From Euwallacea fornicatus (Eukaryota > Arthropoda > Insecta > Coleoptera > Curculionidae): DNA of 64,000 bases. Position numbers and translations under genes: made by a program. Location: positions 3,224,001-3,288,000 of the forward strand of contig NC_089558.1 in assembly GCF_040115645.1 (NCBI RefSeq), given 5' to 3'. The notes beneath the pieces were generated by a model. That model searched no databases. It was not told the DNA's origin and saw only the letters and a list, made by a program, of their open reading frames with translations. Below, piece by piece: positions 12,530 to 22,719 of the stretch; positions within the stretch are counted from its first letter, which is position 1; each line of letters starts with the position of its first letter.

Positions 12530-13510
12530 TCAGGTATAGGAGCATGATACATCGTTTTAATGGAAATTTGATTGTGTAAAATTCGATTCTTGTTCGCAAT
12601 TTTTGATACCTGGTCAGGTTTGGTTACCTCGGAGGAATTAGTCCTAGTATGGGCCATCACAATGCATTTTCATCCACGGCAGCATGGCATCCCGACAGGC
12701 ATGGGTAACACATGAAAAGTATAATTCACGATTACTGCACTGCAAGACAGAACGAATTAAGGTGTACTCACTGGGGGTTAGGTGGCCCCCTACTCTAACC
12801 GTGGCTATCTTGCTTAGGTATGTTAGATGCCCTTGCCCTAATACCTCGCAACAATTCCAAGCGTTTACGTATAGAAATAAAAATGTCTTCGACAGCTAGC
12901 TAGTGCCCCCCTAAAATAAGTATGGGCTCCTCCGGACTCACATCTGTGGCCAACAGGTAGAATCCCAACGGAAACAGCAGGGGATTACCTTTTTGATCAT
13001 CTCCAACCTATTTGTGTCATTCAGGCCGCATGTAACACCTCTAAGTTACAAGACACGACACCCTAAGGAACGGCGCTCGCGCCCTGATCAACAGGCAAGT
13101 GCAGAGGGTTTTAATAATATCATATTATGGCCATCAACACACAGTTATACACAAAGTGTATATTAACATTAGTGAACAATGAGTCTAGGCGAACGACATA
13201 CCTGCTCCTGTTTGCCACTGTTCCCACACACAGGACTTCTTAGTAGAAGTCAATCAAGAACTCTTCAATAATTCAGGGTTTACACGGTTATCACAGAATA
13301 ATACAATACTTTCATGTACTACCACCCGTCTTGGGAGTGCTTTCTTCAGCTCGTGTCGGGACTCACTGCCCCTCATCTCGCACAGGGTTCGCCATCGTGG
13401 GTACCACAGTAAAAGTTCTATTAGGGAAATTTAACATATGCTTTGGCTTCCTAAAAGAAAGGTGGTTAAAGTTTAATTGTTTTTCAATTGTCTTTTAGTG
13501 TAATAGCAAA
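12530..13510. other. No recognisable gene, locally GC-richer
   Basis: About 1 kb with less AT bias than its surroundings, especially 12760-13120 and 13330-13420. I saw no open frame with family resemblance and no terminal repeats. It could be a degraded LTR retrotransposon flank or a host non-coding exon; neither is demonstrable. Confidence 0.4.
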
Positions 13511-13512
13511 TA

Positions 13513-13700
13513 TACGGGGTGTTCCATTTTAGAAAACATTTTAGGTTGGTTTAGGGACTAACAGTGCGAACATTAATTTTGAGTCATGCTGTTCAAGGAA
13601 AAGTTGGATCTACCTAGAACTTCCTACATCGGTCAAATTCTTGCACCTTTCCGGAACAATCTCCCAAGTTTCTGTTTTTCATGCTTTACCTTTAACCTGT
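13513..13700 (+). mobile_element. Possible truncated element end
   Basis: Starts TATACGGGGTGTTCCATTTTAG, close to the end TACAGAGTGTTCCATTTAG on the minus strand at about 32600, which belongs to a DUF4817-type transposase remnant. The partner end is not visible. Confidence 0.3.
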
Positions 13701-14588
13701 AAATCCTGCCTCCTGGGCGAATAATGTTTGATTACAGAACAAAGGGTCGCGATATTGGCTTTGGAGTAACCAACTGCAGAAATCAATTCTGGTTTGAAAA
13801 TCCCTTTGGCCATAAATTTTGAACAGGCGTAAACTGGCGTGGAAACAGCGTCTCTTACCGTAGAGGTCTAGAAGTGCATGATTTGCCAACTTCCATCGCT
13901 TCAAAGGCACGTCCGAAGCTATTTCTTTGAATTCTCCATTATTCGGACGAAGATTTCTTCTTCTCGATCTGCAGCGTTAAGTTTTGATCTTCCATTATCC
14001 GGTTTTGAAGGAAACTAACCGGTCTCGCGCATGATTATGACTAATTTTCGATTTTGCAAACATCAATTAAAATGCCGAAGATGGTGCTCGCGTGAGGCTC
14101 TATTGTTTCCACGGCCTACCGCGGAATGCACGTGGTTTATGGGTTGATGGTGGTCATACGTTTTGGTCATCTCACCGAGAGACTTAGTTTAAAATATCAC
14201 GTGAATCGTTGGAGATATGGGCTTTTTCAGAATTCCCTACTGATAGAGGAACGTCCAGAGAATCAGATTTCATACCAACGTTGAAGTTAGCGTTAGTGAT
14301 AAAAATATATACAGCAGCGGACCAAAGTGGAGCAACAAACATATTCTTGAAAATATTCGAGGTTTATTACGACTTATTCATAAATTATTAATATCAAAAT
14401 TATGTTAGGATATCTAGAAATAACGCTGCAAAAAATTATAAATTTGTTCCTGAATTCAAGGCATTTAACAACAAAAACGAATAAATGTGGCTGAAAAAAC
14501 TAGAGCAACAATATATAAAAATTCTGTCTGACATCTTTTTTTTATCAAACTCTTTTGAGTTTAGTATTATTGGTGAAAACCAGCAAAC

Positions 14589-16877
14589 ATGCCTCGTGGT
14601 AAATCTCTTCCCTCAGTACATCTGAAACAATCAATTGTTTCTAAGTTTGAATCTAGAATGTCCCAGAGTGATATTTGTTGGGGAAATACCCAACATCTTC
14701 ACCCAGTAATAAATTTCCTTTTTTTTCAATATAAACCTTTCTTAATCACTCTTAAGGGTGGTGTTTACATTATTCAAATGCATACACATTCCCCACTCTT
14801 CCCACGTTCATAACTCTTTTCACCCATCATTTTTCTCACACCTTCATGGCACCGTATTGATAGGTAATCCTTATTCCTCTGAACTAATAATTCACATTAA
14901 TTGTTATGACTATGAGGTGGCAAAAATATAAATGGATAACATGAGGTTCACATTCGGTGGGAAAAATTAAGATTTGAGGCAGTTTCATATAGTCTCTCAT
15001 ACAACACCTCTCCAATTCTCTCTATACTTCTACAGCCTTAGTAGGATCCGAATACTGATCTCAATTGACACATAACATTTGTCCTGTGCCAAAAGAAAAC
15101 TCCTGATCGTCAAAGGTTCGTGATAATCGGTGGTTGTTTGTGGTTTTCTAGTTTGCCCTAATTTTATACTTTGTTATGACCTTTGTCACTTTTACAATAG
15201 TGTTGGACATTTAATTAAATTTAAGTGTATTGTTATCAAGTGTGTTTTGTTCTGCATCGGTTCAGCACCAAATAAGCTGTGGTTTTTCGAACGAAATAAA
15301 ATCGACATAAAATAAATACAGTTCACCTCGGTACTGCCAACCAACTGTGCCCCCCTTGTGTCTGGGGTGAGACAGCAAGCGATACGCAAACTTGTCCCGA
15401 ACAATATTGATAGAGAATTGTAATGTACCCTTAGGCTACGCCTATGGAATACGTTACTTAGTAGATTGCCCTGGGATGACCATATGTTGGGAACCCATTA
15501 TTTTCCTATAAGGGTTTTCTTATATAAAGAACCTCTCGCTCCTTACCCTTATCAGGACGAGAGTCTAAGCATGTAACCATTTGGCTAATAAATCAACACA
15601 TCTGCACTTCCTCATAAATTTCCCTTTTGCCATTCTTTTAAACGTCACGTTTAAAAGATATGGAAAGTTACCAGCTATCGATCACCCTGAAAAACTAAGG
15701 AACCCAGGGTACCCCTATGAACACCGACCCCCACATACTGGTACTAAAAATAACCTGAAAACGGGAACCGGAATGTGCCAGAAGAAAAAGATACGTGTGT
15801 CAAGCAGGACTAAAGAATCTCCCAACATCTTTTCAATTAGCTACCTTAACTTAGAAAATCCTTCATACCTTAATTTTGTGAACGATTAAGGTGTGTATTA
15901 TAACCGATTAAATAAAGATCTACAAAAAGTGCTCACGAGTTTTGTTCGCTAAGTTCTATTACAGAATTAAATCTTAATCGCTCTATAATCTGTAGAGTAC
16001 TGAGTGCCTACAAGGTTCGCAAGAATGTGGTGAGTCCTCGAAAGACAACAAGAGTTCAAGACATTAAAATTGCAAACATTTCGAAAGGGGATCCATATAA
16101 AGCAGAGGTTGATATTGCACAGGAATGTAGTGACTTTGGTGTTTCTGTAAGATCGATTCGAGGACGTTTACGAGAAAAAAGTTCGATTGCCCACAAACCC
16201 GCTAAGAAACCTTTCATTTCTGAAAAGAACAGGATGACCCGGCTCCATTTTGCAAATGACCATCCCAACTGGAGTTTCGAAAAATGGAAAACTGTGCCTT
16301 CCTCCGACGAGAGTAAATTTAATTTGTTTCCTCGGAAGGAATGCAATATGTCAGACGTCCTCCAAATGAAAGGTACAAGCCAAAGCACACTAAAGACACA
16401 ATTACATTTGGTGGGGGTAACGTATTATTGTGGGGATCATTTTCCGGGTTCGGAATGGGACCATTCGCAAAAATTGAGAGCATTATGGACAGGTTTAAAT
16501 ATCTGGAGATATTAATGGATCATATACTTCCATTTGCAGAGGAAAACATGTCATTGTCATGGATTTTTTAACACGACAATAACCCGAAGCATACTGCGAA
16601 AATAATTAAAAAATATTTGAAAGAGCAACGGGTAAATGTAATGCAGTGGCCCGCCCAAAGTCCCGACCTTAATCCAATAAAGAACTTATGGGAGATAGTA
16701 GACCGTAAGATAAGGGCAGAAAATCCACAAAAATTTAGAAACTCCGCAGAATTATTCACCGTCATTTCAACTGCATGGAATTCCATTTCAGAAGAAATCA
16801 TCAATAAATTAATAAAATCTATGAGGAATAGATACATTGAAGTTATTAAAAACAATGGCAATGCTGCTAAATATTAG
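14589..16877 (+). pseudogene. Tc1-family transposase pseudogene, split by insertion
   Basis: Begins MPRGKSLPSVHLKQS at 14589, the usual start of this Tc1 lineage. The first 29 codons are separated from the rest (from 15961) by the 1.28 kb insertion. Downstream it carries PRKTTRVQDIKI, IRGRLREKS and the first catalytic block SSDESKFNLF (about 16302-16330). A frameshift occurs near 16335. Then come RRPPNERYKPK, FGGGNVLLWG and a TAA at 16569-16571 just before the second catalytic block HDNNPKHTA. The third block reads SPDLNPIKNLW, where the catalytic Glu has become Lys. It ends at VIKNNGNAAKY with TAG. Frameshift, stop, insertion and lost Glu each inactivate it. Confidence 0.9.
14676..15956. mobile_element. 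1.28 kb insertion, probable solo LTR
   Basis: Interrupts the Tc1 transposase exactly between codons. The flanks carry the direct repeat TATT (14672-14675 and 15957-15960), and joining them restores the frame as SDI-TELNLNRS. It starts TGTTGGGGAAATACCC and has an AATAAA near 15910 and a TATATAAAG near 15522, features expected of an LTR. However, the right end (AAGTTC) lacks the canonical CA, so the LTR identity is inferred and the boundary could be off by a base or two. The insertion itself is clear. Confidence 0.7.
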
Positions 16878-17120
16878 TTAAAATTTTTGTAATCATTCAA
16901 AATTTCATATGTTGCTCTATCTTTGTCCGTCATACTTATTCGTTTTTATTGTTAAATGCCTTGAATTCAGGAATAAACTTATAATTTTTTGCAGCGTTAT
17001 TTCTAGATATTCCAACGTAATTTTGATATTGCTAATTTATGAAAAAGTCGTAACCAACCTTGAATATTTTCAAAAATATGTTTGTTGCTCCATTCTTGTC
17101 CGCTACTGTATATATATATA

Positions 17121-17577
17121 CAGGGTTATTCAAATTCGCCGCTCCTCATTGGTATCTTAGTAACTACAAGAGATATGAACTTGGTTAAATTGAGGCAAAG
17201 TTGCCCAAAGTGGAGTTTAACAAAAAACATTTTCAAAATTTGAAAAGTTCCGATTACTTTCGGAGATATCCGCAGAAAAACAAAATTTTGAAAAAAGTCT
17301 CTTTACTGAGCTTATTTAAAGAGATAATTAAAAACAAATGATTTATTATAACTGCCGCTTTTTATCATCTACAAAGTGGTGATGTCATATTTGAAATCCG
17401 ACGTTGAGGTTTCCTGCAATCATCATCAACTTTGTTTTTTCTTATGATCGTCATCTTGGATTTTTACATTTTTAAATTTAGTTATTTTTCTGATTACTAC
17501 GATGTATCACGTGTTCCGGTTCAGTATTTCAGTTCGATCAAAGAATTAAAAAAAAAAAAGATTTTGTTAAGAGTGCT
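17121..17577 (+). mobile_element. Dispersed repeat R1, copy 1
   Basis: Starts with the terminus TACAGGGTTATTCAAATTCG immediately after the Tc1-family element (10 bp of TA repeats between). It is homologous along its length to 28386-28770 and, reversed, to 43043-43470. Shared landmarks are TTCGGAGATATCCG, GATGTCATATTTGAAATCCGACG and CGATGTATCAC. There is no coding capacity. It is probably a non-autonomous DNA transposon. Confidence 0.75.
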
Positions 17578-17682
17578 TTGAAAAACTTGATTTTAATGGA
17601 ATGATACATCGCACGTAAATGTTTTCTGAAATTTATTTAATTTATTAAATTAATTTTACAGTCCAACAATCTCGGATATCTA

Positions 17683-18964
17683 ATGGGTTGTTCGATAATT
17701 AATGTCGTTTTAATCTAATAGATGGCTTAATTTATACATATCGAGTAATAGTGATCTCGTCGCTTATGTTATTATATGCCATTTTAAAGTTTATGTTTTA
17801 GACTTTTTTCGATCGAAAATTGAACGTGATTAGTAAACAAGAAGTTGTTTAAAATTTAAGTTGAAGATGGACAATCAAAGTGAGCATTATCGACGCATTT
17901 TATTATTTCACTTTCGAAAGGGCAAAAATGCAATACAAGCTCAGAAGAAATTGTGTGAAGTTTATGGTGAGAACTGCCTTACTGAACGCCAGTGCCAGCG
18001 TTGGTTTCCTCGCTTTCGTTCCGGAAATTTTAATGTCCAAGATGCACCACATACTGGACGCCCAATCGCCGTTGATAACGATAAAACAAAGGCCTTAATC
18101 GAAGCTAATCGGCGCATGACAACAAGAGAGATAGCAGAAAAGTTGAACATATCGAATTCAACCGTTTCTCTGCATTTAAAAAAGCTCGGGTACGTTAGCA
18201 AATTGGAAGTTTGGGTTCCTTACGAATTGAAGGAAATGCACCTCACTCAACGCTTTAACATATGCGATTCTTTGCTGAATCGTAACCAAAACGACCCACT
18301 TCTAAAAAGAGTCATAATGATTGATGAAAAATGGATTGTCTACGATAACGTAGTCCCAAAACGATCATGGACCAAACAAGATAAACCTGCGTAATCGACG
18401 TCCAAAGCCAATATTCATGGAAAGAAAATTTTGCTATTTGTGTGGTGGGACTGCAAAGGTATTCTTTATTTTGAACTGCTTCCGAGAAACCGAACTATTG
18501 ATTCGAATGTTTAGTGTTGTCAGCTATGGGAATTGAACGAAGAAATCAAAAGAAAACTTCCTTGCTAATCGCAAAGGGGTACTGTTCCATCATGATAACG
18601 CTAGACCCCATACGTCTTTAACAACGCGTCAAAAATTATTGGAACTAAATTGGGAACTGATACCTCATCCACCATATTGCGCTGAATTGACGCCATCAGA
18701 TTATTATTTGTTTCGTTCTCTTCAAAATCAATTGAATGGTAAAAATTTCGATTCTGATCAAGCCGTTGAAAATGAGTTAAATCATTTTTTTACTTCTAAA
18801 AATCAAGGCTTTTTCGAACGCGAAATTTTCCAACTTGCCGAAAGATGGCGAAAGGTCATCCACCAAGATGGCCACTACATCATTGATTAATGTTTATTAT
18901 TAATATAAGTATATTCACTTTGAAAAAACATAAAAAATACGACATTAATTATCGAACAACCCAA
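17683..18964 (+). mobile_element. Complete mariner element, mellifera-type
   Basis: A 1282 bp element between TA duplications (17681-17682 and 18965-18966), with inverted repeats of about 30 bp beginning (A/T)TGGGTTGTTCGATAATTAATGTCG. Size, ends and content are those of a complete mariner. Confidence 0.92.
17867..18890 (+). pseudogene. Mariner transposase pseudogene (DD34D)
   Basis: A full-length mariner transposase (about 340 codons) starting MDNQSEHYRRILLFHFRKG. It contains the paired helix-turn-helix region (TERQCQRWFPRFRSG; TTREIAEKLNIS), the linker WVPYELKE, and catalytic blocks MIDEKWIVYDN, FHHDNARPH and LTPSDYYLFRSL with all three Asp present. It is broken by TAA at 18392-18394, a TAG in the SNV*CCQLWELN stretch near 18510, and a frameshift near 18550-18560. 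Both stops look like single-base changes from sense codons. N-terminal and linker sequence resemble the mellifera subfamily; subfamily placement is by eye. Confidence 0.9.
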
Positions 18965-19217
18965 TAACATACCCTTTTATCTTTATGTCGTTAAGTGTTT
19001 CCAAAGCATTTTCCTCTTGGAGCTCCATCAAGCCGATTCTCATATTCGCAGCGGCTAGTGTACAGCACCCATTTCCGTGGGAACTTGCAACTATCAAAAT
19101 TTTCGAGTTTCCGGAATAACTCGGAAGCGATAAATTTTTTATATAAGACTCTTTACATAAACTGCAGGTAAAAACATAATTTGGCACTACCTCACTTTTA
19201 TGAGGGCCCTTGCACAT
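18945..19217 (-). CDS. Unrecognised open frame, possible retroelement ORF1 fragment
   Basis: A 90-codon open frame that runs from host DNA into the right mariner terminus, so only about 85 codons predate the mariner. It contains a Cys pair (TCSLCKES) followed by NSKILIVASSHGNGCC, which resembles the ILxxGDSHG block of SGNH-type esterase domains in some non-LTR retrotransposon ORF1 proteins. The catalytic Ser-containing GDS is not conserved. This is a weak, by-eye resemblance and the frame may be chance. Confidence 0.2.
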   Translation of the reverse strand: MCKGPHKSEVVPNYVFTCSLCKESYIKNLSLPSYSGNSKILIVASSHGNGCCTLAAANMRIGLMELQEENALETLNDIKIKGYVIGLFDN

Positions 19218-19697
19218 TTAAAAATAATTTTAAAATTCGTACTTCTTTACGACTAAAAACTTTAATATGAAATTTTTCCTCATGAAACTTATGTTTGCAA
19301 AATGTCGCCCCTTTGACGCATTATTGAGCAACTCTGCATAACCAAACGTAACCAATGAGGTAATATTGTTTCTAGGATACCTTAAATTTCAAGCCGTGGT
19401 GAGGCATTAAGGTAACCGATAATACCAAACTTCTCCGGTGCATCTCAGAGCGAACAATATCCAATAAACCCTTGAAACTATTATACAGAAACGTAATGAA
19501 ACTGCTATTGCCTGCGGGAAAACCTCTTGAAATAAATTGGAACTAATTACTTACTGTCCTTCAACTAATGGCCAGTAATAATATTTCCGGAAGTAAAAAT
19601 TAAAACTTCGAATTGAAAATTTCCGCATAATTGGCTAATTAAGCAAAAACATCTATTAGGGGAATACAAATTGTCTCAAACTTTGTCCCATGCTCTA
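19218..19697. other. No recognisable gene
   Basis: AT-rich spacer between the mellifera-type mariner and the nested palindromic elements; nothing identified. Confidence 0.5.
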
Positions 19698-19827
19698 TAC
19701 AGGGTGAGTCGCAGCGAAATCGACACAAAGCAGATGACATCCGAAGTTGCGAACTTCTAAAAAATAGCTCGTTTGAATGACACGTCATCACAACCCAATA
19801 AAATTTGGAACATTTTTTATTCTTATA

Positions 19828-20581
19828 CAGGGTGTTTTCTGACTACGTGTAAAAAATTAAAAGGCGTAATCCTCGACTGATTTTGAGTCAAAAATGTCTA
19901 ATAAACATATGTCCGCAAATGCCTTGTTTCCAAGATACAGGGTGTTGAAATGTGACAAGAAAAAGAGATTTTATTTCCAAAATGACTCAATTTGGGTGTT
20001 TGAGTTTTAGAAAAGACAATTTTTTGGGGGAATGCTTTAATGATTAATTATAAGAATTGCTGAAAATGACCACCATTACTTCATAAGAGATCCTGTATCA
20101 CAAAGACGTTGAAAGAGGTTTTTAAAGGTTTGGTGGTTGGGAGCTTGGTGGTTTGGAAACCTTTCCATGTAAATGCGCCTCGCTGCCAAACACTTACCAT
20201 CAGCAAGGCCGTAAACAAAAACCATATTGGCCATTTCTTGATTAGTGTAATTAGGCATTTGAAAAATTTTCAAAACCGAGGTATAATCTGATTTTTGGGA
20301 CACAGAACTAAATTCTTTCACTTTAGAGAGTAAAACGCCAAAATAACACTGACTATCTTGTTTATAGTAGTGGAAGTAGCAAAAAAAACTAACAATAAAC
20401 AAGTTAGTAAATACCACCAAACCTTTAGAAACCTTTAAAACCTTTTTCAACGTCTTCCAGTCAACACCCTGTATCTTGGAAACAAGGCATTTGCGGACAT
20501 ATGTTTATTAGACATTTTTGACTCAAAATCAGTCGAGGATTACGCCTTTAAATTTTTTACACGTACTTAGGAAACACCCTG
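19828..20581 (-). mobile_element. Deletion-derivative transposon, DUF4817 transposase type
   Basis: A 754 bp element between TA dinucleotides, with inverted repeats of about 116 bp (19828-19943 and 20465-20581). Each repeat ends TACAGGGTGTT and contains a second TACAGGGTGTTGA-like motif about 110 bp inward. Between the repeats is a 5' stub and a short 3' stub of a transposase gene. It is a non-autonomous copy produced by internal deletion, and it inserted into the outer element 19700-21403. Confidence 0.9.
20048..20258 (-). pseudogene. Transposase N-terminus fused to its C-terminal tail
   Basis: Begins MPNYTNQEMANMVFVYG at 20258 and runs for 60 codons through YMERFPNHQ, NHQTFKNLFQRL and CDTGSLMK, then TAA. 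This is the helix-turn-helix domain known as DUF4817 in insect mariner-related transposases. Immediately after the stop the sequence reads GGHFQQFL followed by TAA (to 20048), the usual extreme C-terminus of this class (GxHFExxL). The catalytic core is therefore deleted and the two ends are joined. It cannot make transposase, but a DNA-binding domain alone could still be encoded. Confidence 0.8.
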
Positions 20582-20628
20582 TATACATTTTTAATTGGTC
20601 CAAATGTGAAATCGATAGATACTAAATA

Positions 20629-21152
20629 AGGGTTGGATTGGGGATAAGATAGAGTCTAAAAGAGTGGGACATTTTTTATCTGTAAAATAAGTAACAAACG
20701 GAAAATACCATTTGTTAACAAATTTAATCCTAAAACTTTTATTTTCTTCAAAATTTGTCGAAAACCTTATCAGTTGTGACAAAATCGCAGTTCAGTAGGA
20801 TAAAGCCAAACCAAGTTTAAAGGGGTTTAAAGAGATTACCGGTTAGAACGATACAGTTTTCGACCGGTAATCCCCTTGTAATTTACCGAAGTCGCACAAG
20901 TGACAGTTATCTTAACTATGGCACTACACGATCATTTGACTGGTAATCCCGTTAAATTCCGTTAATTTGGTTTGGTTCCACCTCACGAGACTACGATTTT
21001 GTCAAAAATGATAACGTTTTTGGCAAATTTTGAAGGGAAGCAAAAGTTTTAGAAATAAATTTGTTATTAAACGATATTGTTCGTTCATTAATTGCTTCAC
21101 AGATAAAAAAAAACAACTCTTTTAGATCTTGCCGTGTCCCCAATCCAACCCT
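20629..21152. mobile_element. Palindromic MITE with AGGGTTGG termini
   Basis: A 524 bp element with TA on both sides (20627-20628 and 21153-21154) and arms of about 190 bp inverted repeat starting AGGGTTGGATTGGGGA. It is non-coding. The termini differ from the TACAGGG group, so it belongs to a different family. Confidence 0.88.
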
Positions 21153-21405
21153 TACTGGACACCTATCGACGTTACATTTCTACAGATCAAAGATATTGAT
21201 AAGGGTAAAACACGTATCAAATTTGATTGCGTTGTGATGACGTATTACCGAAATATGCCGTTTTTTAGAAAGTTATAAGCCAACTTCAGAGGTCAATATC
21301 TCCCGAACTATCAAGCGTGAAACAAAAAAATTCAACACATCGTCATATATCGAGGTCCCCTACACACACCTACTCTGTGTCGGTTCCATTAGGACACACC
21401 CTGTA

Positions 21406-22429
21406 TAATTAGCAGAGGGCGATATATAAATCGTGTTGCCCCTAGAGTTACTCCCTAGAGATTTTCAAATGGTGCGTAAAGCTAAGCAGGATCTTAAATT
21501 ATCCAATTAAGGGTGAAATTAACCTAGACCTAGAACCCTAGACGTCGAGCTTGTGCCAAATTGACTTTTTGATTCAATTAACTAAACAGCCCTCCAGGAT
21601 TTTGTTTACCTCACTTTTTTTTTTAATTAGTTGTCGTAGCATGGTCATTTGTGTTCGCCCTAATGTGTGTCTTGTAGGATATACGTTTTTCCCAATTGTT
21701 CCTTTTCTTTTTCCTTTGTTTTACCATCTGACAAATTCGTCATGAACGAGGACGAATGGCGGTTTTTTCATCATAAAAGTGAAGATGCGTTTCGCATTTC
21801 GCTCTTCACCTCGATTTTTCCTAAATGGTCTTACATTGCGCAATGATTTATTTTCATTAATGTGTCCTTTAGAATGTAAATTTTTCTCGATTTTTTCCAA
21901 TTCTAAATCTCCTCTTAACCCAGACAAATGCACCGTGAACGAAGACGAACGACGCGTTTTTCTCAACAAAACTTAAGAAACGTCTTGCACTATTCTGTTT
22001 ATGTATTCTTCTTAATCTCGGAAGGGAAAAATTACACAATGTGCGGGTTTTGACAAGCACTTTTCGCGCTACGTCATGTTGAGCAAGTTTACATAAACGG
22101 ATGGAACATTAAATAGAATTCTTTCTCCGAATGTAGCCATCTGGAGAGGCGAATATAATTTATTTACCCCTTGACAGAAGAATTATACGCGCCAGGCCTT
22201 CAGCATGGGCGTGTCTTAAGCGGAAAGGGAAAGTCCCTGTACGTATCTAAATATTTGGAACCTTATAAAGCCTTGACAGATACAAGATCGGATTTTATCT
22301 CTGAGAAATTGCTCTGGAGCGAATTTATTATGTTATTGTGTCATATCGCAAATGACATTTATTCTTCCTCTGCAGGACAGTTCAATTGTCGTGCTTCAGC
22401 ACTGTTCCCATCTCCGAAAGCATTAGAGC
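21406..22429. other. No recognisable gene; weak local duplication
   Basis: The plus strand at 21728-21775 and again at 21922-21970 carries related sequence (GAACGAGGACGAA / GAACGAAGACGAA in similar context), suggesting an imperfect duplication with a period of about 194 bp. The overlapping open frames on both strands are not recognisable. A 102-codon frame at 22171-22479 is also unrecognised. Confidence 0.4.
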
Positions 22430-22719
22430 TGGTAGGTCGGCCAACGGAGACCAAAACAATGGGGACATACAATGAGTGAACAAAAGTGTGAAATATTTTT
22501 TGAAACAACATTTTCTTGGTGATCATTTTTGTTTTTGTCTTCGAAGTTTGTCGATGAGGCAAAGCTGTGTTCCCAAATTCACCCTACGACATTTGGCTCG
22601 GTAATTCAAAAAAGTCGTCGTGAAAAACAATTTTTTTGTTGGATGAAAGTATGAAATACAATGTAGCGTTGTTGTTTATGGGGGCATTATCAGTTATTCA
22701 GTCCGATTGTATGGCTTTA

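Larger units (their letters stand above)
14312..17108 (+). mobile_element. Tc1-family transposon with long IR/DR inverted repeats
   Basis: Bounded by TA (14310-14311 and 17109-17110). The two ends match as inverted repeats of about 200-230 bp. Each arm has an outer motif (CAGYAGCGGAC... followed by GGAGCAACAAACATAT) and an inner copy of it, centred on AGAGCAACA, about 175 bp inward (14486-14518 and 16908-16945). That is the IR/DR layout known from Sleeping Beauty and Minos-type Tc1 elements. A 1.28 kb foreign insertion (14676-15956) splits the transposase; without it and its 4 bp duplication the element is about 1.51 kb. Inverted-repeat identity looks high, suggesting a moderately young element. 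Confidence 0.9.
19700..21403. mobile_element. Outer palindromic MITE of the triple nest
   Basis: Flanked by TA (19698-19699 and 21404-21405), with termini TACAGGGTG. The left arm (19700-19825 plus 20582-20626) matches the reverse complement of the right arm (21155-21403). Shared landmarks are CGACACA, ACGTCATCACAACnCAATnAAATTTG and AAATGT(A/G)A(C/A)(G/A)TCGATAG. Removing the two inner elements leaves about 425 bp that is almost entirely inverted repeat. MITE 20629-21152 sits at its centre and MITE 19828-20581 in its left arm. No transposase sequence remains in the outer element. Confidence 0.8.

Noticed and set aside
17861..17866. Upstream TTG start for the mellifera-type transposase
   Set aside because: The ATG at 17867 gives the family-typical N-terminus MDNQSEHY; the upstream codons are not needed.
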